In this document: positions 8,199 through 17,587 of the stretch, piece after piece
Layout of the letters: each line of letters begins with the position of its first letter
How positions within the stretch are numbered: position 1 is the first letter of the stretch
Assembly: GCF_002174455.2 (NCBI RefSeq)
Contig: NZ_CP147246.1
Coordinates: 558,001-622,000 of the forward strand
Length of the DNA: 64,000 bases
Origin: Enterococcus sp. 9D6_DIV0238
Lineage (GTDB): Bacteria > Bacillota > Bacilli > Lactobacillales > Enterococcaceae
Reading direction: 5' to 3'
Notes under the pieces: model-generated
Seen by the model: the letters and a program-made list of their open reading frames with translations, nothing else
Databases searched by the model: none
What the model was told of the DNA's origin: nothing
Position numbers and translations under genes: made by a program

Positions 8199-8336
8199 GT
8201 ATAGACTTTATAATCAACTTTCAATAAATTGAATATGTACGACTATAAATAGGTTATTTATTGAAATTTTTATTTATCCATTGTAGTATTAGGCTGATAA
8301 ATGAGTTTTTCGTGCTCTTTTAAGGAGTGATAAGAG

Positions 8337-8945
8337 ATGAATGATCTTGAAATGGCCCAACTAATTACCGATTGCACAATTGAATTATTAAAGTCTAAAC
8401 ACTTTGAAAAAATCTCAATAATGGAAATCACAAAAATTGTCGATATTAGCCGCGTTACATTTTATAATTACTTCCAAAATAAAGAAGATGTACTTGATGT
8501 ACTTATTGAGAATTTGCTCACTAATTTTGATGAGATCCAGAAAAAGAATCTCCCATTTTTAAAAAATGTCGACATGGAGGATTCTACTGCGATAAAAGAT
8601 ATCTTATTTCCTAATACCCTAGAAATCATGATTTTTTTCTATGAAAATAGAAAATATATCTCTGCTCTTGTGTCTGAACACAGTCCTGTAGACTTTATGG
8701 ATATTCTTTACGCCACGTACTACAATCATTTTCTGATTGCCTTGCCAGAAATCTTTTCCGTTAAATTTGATAAAGTCATCATCGCAAGTTATGCAACTTA
8801 TATGACTACCGGAGTAAAAGCACTGACAGAAGAGTGGTTTTTATCTGGTTTCTGTCAAACATCTGAAGAAATTACAGAACGAATCTTAACTATGCTGGCC
8901 CCTTCTCTTATGGAGTTGTATACACGAAAAGTAGGATCTCCATAA
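8337..8945 (+). CDS. TetR/AcrR-family transcriptional regulator
   Basis: The 202-residue protein begins with a TetR DNA-binding domain (about 1-50): helix-turn-helix I-S-I-M-E-I-T-K-I-V-D-I-S-R-V-T-F-Y-N-Y-F-Q-N-K-E-D-V-L. The C-terminal 150 residues are helical, rich in aromatics and probably form a ligand pocket; this layout resembles the DhaS/TetR_C_8 group common in Lactobacillales. AAGGAG sits 9 bases before the ATG. It is divergent from the LPKTG surface-protein gene, so that gene or the regulator itself is the likely target (inference). Confidence 0.8.
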   Translation: MNDLEMAQLITDCTIELLKSKHFEKISIMEITKIVDISRVTFYNYFQNKEDVLDVLIENLLTNFDEIQKKNLPFLKNVDMEDSTAIKDILFPNTLEIMIFFYENRKYISALVSEHSPVDFMDILYATYYNHFLIALPEIFSVKFDKVIIASYATYMTTGVKALTEEWFLSGFCQTSEEITERILTMLAPSLMELYTRKVGSP

Positions 8946-9198
8946 ATCATTAAAATTCTACTCTAATAGGAATTCGATCGCAGAAAAAATTTCTCTATCA
9001 ATTTTTTCCAATTTTAGTTTCCTCATTCAGTTTAACTCTAAAACTTCCCACTATTTACATTAAGTCTCCTTTGACCAATAGAACACCCTATATCAGATCA
9101 TTAACTATGACAAATTTATCTATCGTGTTAAAATTAAGCTTACTTGTTGAGATTTTAGAAAAAATCTTTATGGGAAAAAACAAAGGAGGTCGTGTTAA

Positions 9199-9510
9199 GT
9201 GGAAAATGAAGTTGTTCTTTTTATTAAAAACTTAGATAGAAAAATTACGTGATTTGGTCCATGAAGTCATCCCTAATGTAGAGGAAAGAATCCAATACAA
9301 GAAACCACATTTTTTGAAAAACAACCAATACGCCGCAGTCATCTCACCAAGTAAAGATGCAATAGCTTTTATGATCATGAATACAGAAAATGTTACGTTT
9401 CCAAAAGAGTTTGGAGGACCTAACGAAAATGGTTGAAAATCAAAGAAAATGATCCAGTTGATTTTGAATTGCTGAAAAGCTTACTGACTGAAGCTTCAGA
9501 AAGTTTATAA
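9199..9510 (+). pseudogene. frameshifted DUF1801 domain gene
   Basis: AAAGGAGG stands before a GTG whose frame reads V-E-N-E-V-V-L-F-I-K-N-L-D and then hits a stop. The neighbouring frame continues with L-R-D-L-V-H-E-V-I-P-N-V-E-E-R-I-Q-Y-K-K-P-H-F and F-G-G-P-N-E-N-G, then stops. A third segment in another frame reads L-K-I-K-E-N-D-P-V-D-F-E-L-L-K-S-L-L and ends at the TAA at 9508-9510. Joined, these make one about 100-residue DUF1801 (YdhG-like) protein, so at least two frame-disrupting events have inactivated the gene. Confidence 0.8.
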
Positions 9511-9582
9511 ATCTATTCACTTTAATAAAATAGTCCGAAACAAATGTCTCAACCAGCTTATTTCAAATTGAAACGAGCAAAA

Positions 9583-9657
9583 ATAAAAAGAACATGTACC
9601 TTTTCTAACCCCATTCAATTTAAAGGGGAAATAGGAAAATTTCATGTTCTTTTTTTG
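9583..9657. terminator. long imperfect hairpin, probable bidirectional terminator
   Basis: AAAAAGAACATG and CATGTTCTTTTT are exact reverse complements; inner segments TTTTCTA/TAGGAAAA and CCCC/GGGG extend the structure to about 70 bases. A T-run follows on the right and an A-run precedes on the left. It ends transcription through the decayed DUF1801 gene. Confidence 0.7.
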
Positions 9658-9779
9658 CTTTTGTAATCTAAAAAAATATATAAATGATCGTTAATTTTTA
9701 GTGAAAATATTTGTGCAAAAAAGTCGAGAAAGTTCATTTTATTGTATGTATAATAGCCCTATAAGAAAGAGGTGAAACT

Positions 9780-10658
9780 ATGCAAGAGCAGCTTGAAGCG
9801 GTTCAACGAATGCAAGACTATATCAAAATTCATTTCTCTGAGCAAATCAGTCTTGCAGATTTATCCAACGTATCACTCTTTTCTCCATGGTACTCTCATC
9901 GTCTATTTCAGCAATATACTGGAATTTCTCCTGCGAAATATATTCGTAAACTACGCCTATCAAAGTCTGCTTTAAAGCTAAGAGACGATCCTACTAAAAT
10001 AGCAGATATTGCATTTGAAATGGGCTTTGGAAGCGTTGATGGGTATCAACGGGCTTTTTTTGAGGAATTTGGATGTAATCCTAGCGAATATGCTTCTAGA
10101 CCAATTCCTTTGTATTTATTCACCCCATACAGTGTAAACTACAAGCAGACAGAAAGAAGTAATAATACTATGGAAAACTTAAAAAATGTTTTTATACAAT
10201 TAATAGACAAACCCGCTCGTAAGGTACTCTTAAAACGCGGAATCGCAGCTAAAGATTATTTCTCTTATTGCGAGGAAATCAGTTGTGATGTCTGGGGGCT
10301 GCTTCAAAGCATTCCTTCTATCTGCGGAGAGCCTATTTGCCTTTGGTTGCCTACTATTTATCGGAAACCAAATACCTCAGAATATGTACAGGGTGTTGAA
10401 GTCTCTTTAGACTATGATGGCATTATTCCAGAAGATTTTGACGTGATCGAACTCCCTCCAGCCCAATATCTGATGTTTCAAGGTGAACCATTCGATGAAC
10501 ACTCTTACGGAAAAGCAATCGAAGAATTACAACTTGCTATTCAAAAATATGATCCGACGATAAGAGGGTATCTATGGGATACTGCTAATCCCCGAATACA
10601 ACTTGAGCCGATCGGTACAAGAGGCTATATCGAATTGATTGCGGTAAAACCTCTGTAA
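9780..10658 (+). CDS. AraC-family regulator with GyrI-like effector domain
   Basis: This 292-residue regulator has an N-terminal double HTH (about 8-105): I-S-L-A-D-L-S-N-V-S-L-F-S-P-W-Y-S-H-R-L-F-Q and I-A-D-I-A-F-E-M-G-F-G-S-V-D-G-Y-Q-R-A-F. A GyrI-like/SOUL effector-binding domain fills about 135-290, ending in Y-I-E-L-I-A-V-K-P. This is the Rob/BltR-like layout in which the C-terminal domain binds hydrophobic cations or drugs. An AGAGGTGA precedes the ATG. No cognate transporter lies next to it; the pseudogene upstream and rplS downstream are unrelated. Confidence 0.85.
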   Translation: MQEQLEAVQRMQDYIKIHFSEQISLADLSNVSLFSPWYSHRLFQQYTGISPAKYIRKLRLSKSALKLRDDPTKIADIAFEMGFGSVDGYQRAFFEEFGCNPSEYASRPIPLYLFTPYSVNYKQTERSNNTMENLKNVFIQLIDKPARKVLLKRGIAAKDYFSYCEEISCDVWGLLQSIPSICGEPICLWLPTIYRKPNTSEYVQGVEVSLDYDGIIPEDFDVIELPPAQYLMFQGEPFDEHSYGKAIEELQLAIQKYDPTIRGYLWDTANPRIQLEPIGTRGYIELIAVKPL

Positions 10659-10761
10659 AAACGACACTTTTTAGTTAGATATTGATAATCCAAGCTATAA
10701 AAAACAGAACTACAAGGAATATTACTCCTATTTTTTGCTTCTTGAATAAAAATGAACAAAT

Positions 10762-10790
10762 AAAAAAGCCCTTGATGTACAAGGGCTTTT
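10762..10790. terminator. bidirectional terminator
   Basis: AAAAAAGCCCTTG and CAAGGGCTTTT flank a 5-base loop. It lies between the convergent AraC-type gene and rplS and can serve both. Confidence 0.85.
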
Positions 10791-10825
10791 CATATTCGAA
10801 AATTGTAAGACAGCTCCGTGCCTTC

Positions 10826-11173
10826 TTATCTTCTGATTTCTTTGATACGAGCTGCTTTTCCGTGTAATGCACGTAAGTAATAAAGTTTCGCACGACGAAC
10901 TTTACCATAACGAACTACTTCGATTTGGGCAACACGTGGTGTGTGTAATGGGAATGTACGTTCCACACCAACACCATTAGAGATTTTACGTACTGTATAA
11001 GTTTCGCTGATACCTGTACCACGACGGCCGATAACAACTCCTTCAAATAACTGGATACGTTCGCGTGTACCTTCGACAACTTTCGCGTGAACGCGAACAG
11101 TGTCCCCAGGACGAAACGCAGGGATATCCGTACGTAATTGTTCTTGTGTTAATTCTTGAATTAATGGATTCAT
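10826..11173 (-). CDS. rplS: 50S ribosomal protein L19
   Basis: The 115-residue protein is full length for bacterial L19 and carries the hallmark [27 protein letters not shown] and the C-terminal R-R-A-K-L-Y-Y-L-R block. It binds 23S rRNA at the 30S-50S interface. GAGGAG precedes the ATG. In many Firmicutes rplS follows trmD directly; here an acetyltransferase-like gene lies between, and rplS has its own leader hairpin and promoter-like sequence. Confidence 0.97.
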   Translation of the reverse strand: MNPLIQELTQEQLRTDIPAFRPGDTVRVHAKVVEGTRERIQLFEGVVIGRRGTGISETYTVRKISNGVGVERTFPLHTPRVAQIEVVRYGKVRRAKLYYLRALHGKAARIKEIRR

Positions 11174-11187
11174 TCTTTTTTCTCCTC

Positions 11188-11223
11188 ATTCCAAACATTC
11201 TTATGGCACTGCCACAGCGGAAT
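11188..11223 (-). promoter_or_regulatory. candidate L19 leader hairpin
   Basis: In the rplS 5' leader, ATTCC and GGAAT enclose an inner stem TGGCA/TGCCA. Short autoregulatory hairpins at this position are known for rplS in Firmicutes (L19 leader). A promoter-like TTTACA lies further upstream at 11283-11288 on this strand. Assignment to the family is by position and shape only. Confidence 0.4.
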
Positions 11224-11311
11224 ATCGTAATAGTTGAGCGCTTTACACTCACTGAAATAGTTTAACACAGTATCTATGTTGCTGTAAAGGGATTTTTCTT
11301 GATAATCTTAC

Positions 11312-11959
11312 TTAAACTACGGGAAGCTCATCTAAAAAGTCTTGCAGTTGATTGATCAGTTTGCCTAAATGTAGACCATCGACTAAACGATGATTGACTT
11401 GAACAGAATATGGCAAAAGCAAGCAATCATCCCTCTTTTCGAATTTTCCCCATGTCACTTTAGGGATCGAGTCATCCCGATCTAAGCTCAATTCATTACC
11501 TAGATTTGTGAAAGAAAACCACGGCAGGCAAGAAAACTGGATCATCTCATCTGGCTGATACTTTGAATCAGGAAAGTAACACTGCTGTTCTGCACTGACT
11601 TTTTTTGCTTTATTGACAAAAGCGTGCAGCTCTTCTTCTAGATCAAGAGTCACAATATGAAATAATTCACTGTCAGGTTTTAAGTCTGTAAAACTTGGAA
11701 TTAAACGATCGATCAAAAAAACTTCTTCGCCTCGTATTTTATAACGGAAATTTTCAATTTGGTTCATGATAGTCGTTGTTGCATAAATCATGCTGTAGTA
11801 AAAAGATAGCTCGTTTTGTTTCACATACTCATAAAAATGAGTCACATCCAATTGTGTCGTCACATCATACAAAGGTGAATCTGCAGCTCTTGAAAAAAAG
11901 TCAAAATGCTCTTTCCGTTGCCATGTTTTTTGATCGATGACTGTTGCCGTTACGCCCAT
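11312..11959 (-). CDS. chloramphenicol acetyltransferase-like acyltransferase
   Basis: This 215-residue protein has the length of type A CATs and aligns in pattern throughout: W-x-R-K-E-H-F at the start, an R-Y-K-I-R-G-E-E-V block, and the C-terminal active-site motif Q-V-N-H-R-L-V-D-G-L-H. The catalytic His (about 190) and structural Asp (about 194) are kept, but the first His of the usual HHxxxDG is Asn. Whether it acetylates chloramphenicol or another acceptor cannot be told. It lies between trmD and rplS, likely in the same transcript as rimM-trmD, which looks like a stable chromosomal gene and not an acquired resistance cassette. Confidence 0.75.
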   Translation of the reverse strand: MGVTATVIDQKTWQRKEHFDFFSRAADSPLYDVTTQLDVTHFYEYVKQNELSFYYSMIYATTTIMNQIENFRYKIRGEEVFLIDRLIPSFTDLKPDSELFHIVTLDLEEELHAFVNKAKKVSAEQQCYFPDSKYQPDEMIQFSCLPWFSFTNLGNELSLDRDDSIPKVTWGKFEKRDDCLLLPYSVQVNHRLVDGLHLGKLINQLQDFLDELPVV

Positions 11960-11979
11960 TTCTGTAACCTCCTGTAAAG

Positions 11980-12720
11980 CTACTCTATTTCATTACGAAG
12001 TTCTTCCAACCATTTTTCCTGTTGAGGTGTTAAATCAACTTTCTCAAGCATATCAGGTCTACGATTTAGCGTTCGCCTTAAAGACTCTTTTTGCTGCCAC
12101 TCGTCGATCAATTTATGATTGCCGTTTGTCAATACTTCCGGCACTTGCATCCCATTGAATTCCGCTGGACGAGTATATTGAGGATGTTCCAATAACCCAG
12201 TTGAGTGAGAATCTGTTTGAGCGGACAACTTATTTCCTAAAACATCCGGCAATAGACGAACTGTTGCATCGATCATCACCATCGCCCCTAACTCGCCCCC
12301 TGTCAACACATAGTCACCTAAAGAAACTTCATCTGTCACTAAGGATCGAATCCGCTCATCATACCCTTCATAATGACCGCAAATAAAGACGAGATGCTCT
12401 TCTTTAGAAAACTCTTCTGCCATTTTTTGATCGAACGGCTTTCCAGCAGGATCTAAAAGAATCACACGTTTTTTCGTTTCTGGCGACAATTCTTCGATGC
12501 TCTGTAAGTTATCATAGATAGGCTGAACTTTTAACAGCATTCCCGCTCCACCGCCATAAGGATAGTCATCTACAGATTGATGTTTGTTATCTGAATAATC
12601 TCGAAAATTAGAGACGTTGATCTCAAGTAAGTTCTTCTCCACTGCTTTACCGATGATCGACTCACCCATCGGCCCTTCAAACATTCTTGGGAACAGTGTC
12701 AATACATCAATCTTCATCAT
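11980..12720 (-). CDS. trmD: tRNA (guanine-N1-)-methyltransferase
   Basis: The 246-residue enzyme methylates G37 of tRNAs reading CNN codons, preventing +1 frameshifts. Hallmarks of the SPOUT knot are present: [22 protein letters not shown] and [12 protein letters not shown]. Two adjacent ATG codons occur at the start; the second would give M-K-I-D-V-L-T-L-F. It overlaps rimM by 14 bp, so the two are cotranscribed. Confidence 0.97.
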   Translation of the reverse strand: MMKIDVLTLFPRMFEGPMGESIIGKAVEKNLLEINVSNFRDYSDNKHQSVDDYPYGGGAGMLLKVQPIYDNLQSIEELSPETKKRVILLDPAGKPFDQKMAEEFSKEEHLVFICGHYEGYDERIRSLVTDEVSLGDYVLTGGELGAMVMIDATVRLLPDVLGNKLSAQTDSHSTGLLEHPQYTRPAEFNGMQVPEVLTNGNHKLIDEWQQKESLRRTLNRRPDMLEKVDLTPQQEKWLEELRNEIE

Positions 12721-13231
12721 CGATCAATCCTTCTGGGATCTCCACACGGACAATACCTTGCTCTAAATCGACAGACTTAACAACGGATTCGATATAAGGA
12801 ATCAATACATCCTTTTTCTTAGGACGCTGTACTACCCACACATCATTCGCTCCAGGTGATAAAATCTCTTTGATTTTGCCAAGCTCTTTTTCATTCTCAT
12901 CGATCACAGTCAGTCCAATGATTTCATGATAATAAAATTCATCTTGGGGCAAATCTGTTAATTGCTCTTTTGATACTTTCAAGATACCGTCACGATACTT
13001 CTCTACATCATTGATAGATGAATGTCCTTCAAAGGTCACGATATCAAAATTTTTATGTTTACGGTGTGTGTTGATCGTTAGTTCAATTGGTTCTTTCTTC
13101 TCTTGAAATAGTGTTAACGTCGTCCCTTTTTTATAGCGAAGCTCTGGAAAATCCGTTTGAGAAATCACTCGTACTTCTCCTTTTAATCCTTGGGTATTAA
13201 CGATTTTTCCAACATTTAAATATTCAGTCAC
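12707..13231 (-). CDS. rimM: ribosome maturation factor RimM
   Basis: The 174-residue protein has the RimM N-terminal beta-barrel ([16 protein letters not shown]) and a PRC-barrel C-terminal domain ([12 protein letters not shown]). It acts in late 30S assembly on helix 33 of 16S rRNA, binding S19. It starts with GTG behind a GAGGG. The usual upstream neighbour rpsP is absent; mntH lies there instead. Confidence 0.95.
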   Translation of the reverse strand: MTEYLNVGKIVNTQGLKGEVRVISQTDFPELRYKKGTTLTLFQEKKEPIELTINTHRKHKNFDIVTFEGHSSINDVEKYRDGILKVSKEQLTDLPQDEFYYHEIIGLTVIDENEKELGKIKEILSPGANDVWVVQRPKKKDVLIPYIESVVKSVDLEQGIVRVEIPEGLIDDED

Positions 13232-13325
13232 GAAAAGCCCTCATTTCAAATTTTTGTCTTTTCCATTTTACCATTTCCAGTGACTGAATTCTATCTACAT
13301 CTATCATTCAATCTTTTTTTATTAA

Positions 13326-14693
13326 CTATGCATTAATACCAGTCAGTGTTCCATAAATCAAGAATAGGTTCAAGGCGGTCAATACAATCGCAATGATCCA
13401 CGCAAGTACTTTGACCCACATCGGGTTAGCAAATTTTCCCATGATTTTTTTATCACTCGTGTACAATGTCAATGGAATGATCGATACTGGTAAGGCGATA
13501 CTTAAAAAGACTTGTGTATATAATAGTAAGTCTTCAACCGCTGACTCTCTCCCTCCATAAAGAATCACACAAATGATCACAGGAACGATCGCAAGCAATC
13601 GTGTCACGACTCGACGCATCCATAAAGGCATCTTCAAATGAATAAATCCTTCCATCACGATTTGACCGGAAAGTGTACCTGTGATAGTCGAATTTTGCCC
13701 AGAAGCAAGTAAGGCGATCGCAAATAAAATACTCAATACCGGGCTGGCAATATTCCCTACGATATCAGGATTTTTTAATGCATCAAATAGATCAACGAAT
13801 TTCCCTAAATCACTATTTGTTCCATAAAATAATGCTCCACCTAAAATCAACAATAAACAATTTACGATGAAAGCGACCGTTAGTTGGATATTCGAATCCC
13901 AAATAGTGAAACGAATGGCTTTAGCTTTTTCCGCATCATCATTACGATCGAATTTTCTCGCTTGAGCGATCGAGGAGTGCAAATACAGATTATGCGGCAT
14001 CACCGTTGCACCAACGATTCCCAGTGCTAGAAAAAGCATCGATTTATCACTTGCGATTTTAGGATCTGGGATAAATCCACGTAAAACCTCACCAATCATT
14101 GGATCAGCTAACGCTACTTCATACGCAAAAACAAAGAAAATGACCGCTATCAAACAGGCTACGATCGCTTCGATTTTTCTAAAACCTAATTTCGTCAATA
14201 ATAGTAATAATAATACATCAAACGTTGTGATCAAAACACCGATCAGCAGTGGAAATCCAAATAATAATTGCAATGCTACAGCTCCACCAATGACCTCAGC
14301 AATATCTGTCGCCATGATCGCAAGCTCTGTAATGATCCATAGAATAAAACCTGTCTTTTTACTTGTGTGTTCTCGTGTTGCTTGCGCTAAGTCACGGCCT
14401 GTTACGATTCCTAATTTTGCCGCCATACTTTGAAGAAGCATAGCAATCAAACTAGATAACAAAATGACACTTAGCAATGCATATTTATATTCAGCACCAC
14501 CTGCGATCGATGTGATCCAATTCCCTGGGTCCATATATCCGACTGCAACGAGAGCACCAGGTCCGCTATATGCTAAAAGAGTTCGCCAAAAGCTCGCATC
14601 TTTTGGGACTTCCACTGTATTATTGATTTCTTCTAGACTGGGACCATTGGCATAATTCAATATTTTTTCTGCTTCTGTGTGCTCTTTTTTCAT
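13326..14693 (-). CDS. mntH: Nramp-family Mn2+/Fe2+ transporter
   Basis: The 455-residue protein has 11 predicted membrane helices and the Nramp signatures: Y-M-D-P-G-N-W in helix 1 (metal-binding Asp and Asn of the DPGN motif) and [15 protein letters not shown] in helix 6 (MPH). It imports Mn2+ with protons. A strong promoter and a DtxR-family-like operator lie upstream, suggesting repression by an EfaR/MntR-type regulator when Mn is sufficient. It is probably monocistronic. Confidence 0.95.
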   Translation of the reverse strand: MKKEHTEAEKILNYANGPSLEEINNTVEVPKDASFWRTLLAYSGPGALVAVGYMDPGNWITSIAGGAEYKYALLSVILLSSLIAMLLQSMAAKLGIVTGRDLAQATREHTSKKTGFILWIITELAIMATDIAEVIGGAVALQLLFGFPLLIGVLITTFDVLLLLLLTKLGFRKIEAIVACLIAVIFFVFAYEVALADPMIGEVLRGFIPDPKIASDKSMLFLALGIVGATVMPHNLYLHSSIAQARKFDRNDDAEKAKAIRFTIWDSNIQLTVAFIVNCLLLILGGALFYGTNSDLGKFVDLFDALKNPDIVGNIASPVLSILFAIALLASGQNSTITGTLSGQIVMEGFIHLKMPLWMRRVVTRLLAIVPVIICVILYGGRESAVEDLLLYTQVFLSIALPVSIIPLTLYTSDKKIMGKFANPMWVKVLAWIIAIVLTALNLFLIYGTLTGINA

Positions 14694-14743
14694 ACTTATA
14701 TCCTTCTTCCATTTATCTATCCTAAGGTTCCTTTTATTATATT

Positions 14744-14799
14744 TTTAGGTACACCATAATTCTTAAGTTTATTATAATCCTCTCATGCATAGATGTAAA
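14744..14799 (-). promoter_or_regulatory. mntH promoter with DtxR/EfaR-like operator
   Basis: On the minus strand, TTTACA (14794-14799) and TATAAT (14771-14776) are spaced by exactly 17 bp. Just downstream, across about +5 to +20, TTATGGT-GT-ACCTAAA (14744-14759) is an interrupted palindrome with the GGT...ACC core of manganese-responsive DtxR-family operators. Placement after the start site suits repression. The promoter is well supported; the regulator identity is inferred. Confidence 0.65.
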
Positions 14800-14980
14800 C
14801 AGAATCATTCATTTTTTTAATTAAGACTTAAGTAGGATGTCTTTTTTAACCTTTTATTTGTATAATATGTTTAGTAAGTTGGTTCTTACAACTTTGTTCG
14901 TAAAAATTTGGAATTAACAATGGTAAATTACTAATAAGAATTTTATACTATAGATAGTTACTTTTAAGGAGATGATAGAA

Positions 14981-15580
14981 TTGAGCATCGCACTTTCACG
15001 GAAAATTATAAATTGCATTTCGATCGTTGGAATTATCGCGACAATTGCTGTAACGATTTATTTCATGCGGCTAGGTGTTTTTAAAGATGTTGACGCATTG
15101 AGAGGTTTAGTCGGTGACTCAGTCATCTTGGGACCGATCGTTTTCATGTTGATCCAAATCATCCAAGTGGTGATCCCGATCATTCCAGGTGGTATCAGTT
15201 GTGCCGCTGGCGTTTTGATCTTCGGCCCATTTGCAGGCTTTATATATAACTATGTGGGGATCGCGATTGGATCTGTCATCATTTTTCTTCTTGGTAGACA
15301 ATATGGCAAGCCATTTATTTTAAGTCTAGTTAGTGATAAAACATATAACAAGTATATCGGCTGGTTGGATAATGAAAAACGTTTTGAGCGGCTATTCGCC
15401 TTAGCGATCTTCTTACCGATCGCTCCCGATGATGCTTTGTGTTTAATGGCTGGTTTGACAAAAATGTCTTTAAGAAAATTTACTTTGATCATTATTTTAG
15501 CTAAACCAGTTTCTATCTTCTTATATAGCTTAGCATTGATTTACGGCGGTACTTTTTTGAACGGTTTGTTGGGCTTTTAA
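14981..15580 (+). CDS. TVP38/TMEM64 (VTT domain) membrane protein
   Basis: The 199-residue polytopic protein has a VTT/SNARE-associated Golgi-type core: G-P-I-V-F-M-L-I-Q-I-I-Q, then I-P-G-G-I-S-C-A-A-G, then F-G-P-F-A-G-F, and G-x-x-x-G motifs, related to DedA. These proteins are linked to lipid scrambling or membrane homeostasis, but the substrate is uncertain. An ATG lies at 14972 directly against AAGGAG; the TTG at 14981 has the normal 9-base spacing and is chosen. A hairpin terminator follows, separating it from the GDPD gene. Confidence 0.8.
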   Translation: MSIALSRKIINCISIVGIIATIAVTIYFMRLGVFKDVDALRGLVGDSVILGPIVFMLIQIIQVVIPIIPGGISCAAGVLIFGPFAGFIYNYVGIAIGSVIIFLLGRQYGKPFILSLVSDKTYNKYIGWLDNEKRFERLFALAIFLPIAPDDALCLMAGLTKMSLRKFTLIIILAKPVSIFLYSLALIYGGTFLNGLLGF

Positions 15581-15608
15581 GCTCTAAAAATGTATAATAG
15601 AAACGATC

Positions 15609-15647
15609 AAGATAGAATGCAGCTTGTGTTCTATCTTCTTTTATTTT
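15609..15647 (+). terminator. rho-independent terminator
   Basis: AAGATAGAA and TTCTATCTT flank an 11-base loop and are followed by CTTTTATTTT. It ends the VTT-protein gene. Confidence 0.7.
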
Positions 15648-15670
15648 AGTGTTGTAAGGATGGATGGAAT

Positions 15671-17473
15671 GTGACATATTTAAAAAACAGTTTCAAAAAT
15701 ATGATTGATTTTTTTTCGGGAACATCAGCTTATTTCCGCGATGTTCTATTGATGCATGGGTTCATGTTGTTTATCTTACTGCCCTTTCTGGCAAGCTCTA
15801 CGCGATTTATTTTAAGGCAAGGTCAAATCAATTATTTGTCTTATGATACGATTCCGATCATTTTTGAAAAACACCCTGGTGTGTTGATCGCTTTATTGTT
15901 GATCTTAGTTTTGATTGTGATCGCAGTTTTTTTTGAATTTACATTTTTACTTTTAAGTATCTTTTTTATTAAGAAAAAGCAACCGATTTCTCTCTCAAAT
16001 TTATTAAAAGGTACTTTTCTTCAATTAAAAAAAATTCGTTTCAGTACGATCTTATTCTTTTTGTTTTATTTTTTCTTGGTTTTACCCCTTAGCGGTTTAG
16101 GATTCAATTCAGATTTATTGGCAAAAATCAAAATACCCGCGTTTATCATGGATTTCATTTTTGCGAATCGTGTAACGATCATCGCGCTCGTTCTTTTGGG
16201 TTACTTACTCTTTTTTTATCTTTCGATCCGTTTGATCTTCGCACTTCCTGAAATGATTTTAAGAGACGTACCGTTTCGTCAGGCAGTCAAAGAAAGTTGG
16301 CATTCGACCAAAAATCATTTCTTCCGGATACTTGGTCAATTTATTGTCATCGGCGGTAGTATTTTAGTCTTTTTTGTTTTAAGTTATACGGTGATCCTCA
16401 GCGCTCAAGCAATCATTGAAGCAGCATTTCCTGAATATGCTTTAGTCAGTGCTGTCGTTGCCATGACCTTATTGCAGTTTGTGTTACTGCTGAATATTAT
16501 TTTTTCTACCGTCGGGGTCTTTTATATCACGATCGATTATATGGATGACGAAGGATTCTTACCTGAGATCCCTCAATGGTTCTTTACCCAGAAAAAACCT
16601 TCTCATAGAGAATGGACAGCTCTAAAAATCGGCTCATTCGTATTTATTGCTACAATCTTCGGTATTGGTGTCGGCACGTATAATACTAATTATTTAAGTA
16701 ATCCTTCTATAAAAGAACCGTTGACCCTTTCTCATAGAGGGGTAGATGATGGAAACGGTGTTCAAAATTCATTGACAGCTCTTGAGAAGACTAGCTTAGA
16801 AAAGCCAAGTTATGTAGAAATGGACGTTCAAGAAACAAAAGACAAACAGTTTGTCGTTTTTCATGATTTCAATTTAAAAAATTTGACCGGTGTCAATAAA
16901 CGCCCAAATGAACTGACTTTGGCAGAATTAGAAAAACTAACAGTTACAGAAAATGGGATGCAGGCACCTGTTTGTTCCTTCGATGATTATTTAGCTAAAG
17001 CAAAACAGTTAAATCAAAAACTTCTTATAGAAATCAAAACAACCAAACAAGATAGTCCAGATTTAGTCGATCGCTTTATTGAAAAATATCGAAATATCAT
17101 CTTAAAAGAAGAACACATTATTCAAACATTGACCTTCAATACAGCAACAGAGCTCAAAGAAAAAGAGCCTAACTTTTATGTCGGTTATATCTTACCATTC
17201 AATGTCGTTGGTCCACCAGTAGCTAATGTTGATTTCTTCACTATGGAATATACCACGTTGAACAGAAATTTTGTCAATGCTGCACACAACGATGGGAAAA
17301 AGGTCTATGCCTGGACAGCAAATGATGAAGACACGATGACTCGCATGATGTTTTATGGGGTCGACGGTATCATTACTGATAAACTTAAATTGCTGAATGA
17401 AACGATTCGAACAGATGTCGATGAATTGACTTATTCAGACAAATTACTTCATTTCGTTATAGGTATTGGATAA
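15671..17473 (+). CDS. glycerophosphodiester phosphodiesterase with N-terminal membrane domain
   Basis: This 600-residue protein has an N-terminal membrane domain (about 1-340, some eight hydrophobic segments) followed by a GDPD domain (about 345-585). The catalytic pattern is L-S-H-R-G near 357, Y-V-E-M-D-V-Q and V-V-F-H-D-F-N-L. C-terminal I-T-D-K and A-W-T-A-N-D motifs complete the TIM barrel. It should hydrolyse glycerophosphodiesters or release glycerophosphate from lipids or lipoteichoic acid at the membrane surface, as membrane GDPDs of Gram-positives do. It starts with GTG behind AAGGA. Confidence 0.9.
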   Translation: MTYLKNSFKNMIDFFSGTSAYFRDVLLMHGFMLFILLPFLASSTRFILRQGQINYLSYDTIPIIFEKHPGVLIALLLILVLIVIAVFFEFTFLLLSIFFIKKKQPISLSNLLKGTFLQLKKIRFSTILFFLFYFFLVLPLSGLGFNSDLLAKIKIPAFIMDFIFANRVTIIALVLLGYLLFFYLSIRLIFALPEMILRDVPFRQAVKESWHSTKNHFFRILGQFIVIGGSILVFFVLSYTVILSAQAIIEAAFPEYALVSAVVAMTLLQFVLLLNIIFSTVGVFYITIDYMDDEGFLPEIPQWFFTQKKPSHREWTALKIGSFVFIATIFGIGVGTYNTNYLSNPSIKEPLTLSHRGVDDGNGVQNSLTALEKTSLEKPSYVEMDVQETKDKQFVVFHDFNLKNLTGVNKRPNELTLAELEKLTVTENGMQAPVCSFDDYLAKAKQLNQKLLIEIKTTKQDSPDLVDRFIEKYRNIILKEEHIIQTLTFNTATELKEKEPNFYVGYILPFNVVGPPVANVDFFTMEYTTLNRNFVNAAHNDGKKVYAWTANDEDTMTRMMFYGVDGIITDKLKLLNETIRTDVDELTYSDKLLHFVIGIG

Positions 17474-17540
17474 CTATCAGAAAGATCATTTTTGTGAATC
17501 ACAAAGCAATTCCGCTTGGTTCCTACGATTTATTCAAAAT

Positions 17541-17587
17541 AAAAATGCGATGCAAAAGTAAAATTTACTTTCGCATCGCATTTTTTA
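17541..17587. terminator. bidirectional terminator
   Basis: AAAAATGCGATGC and GCATCGCATTTTTT flank an A/T-rich inner hairpin. It serves the convergent GDPD and nth genes. Confidence 0.85.
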
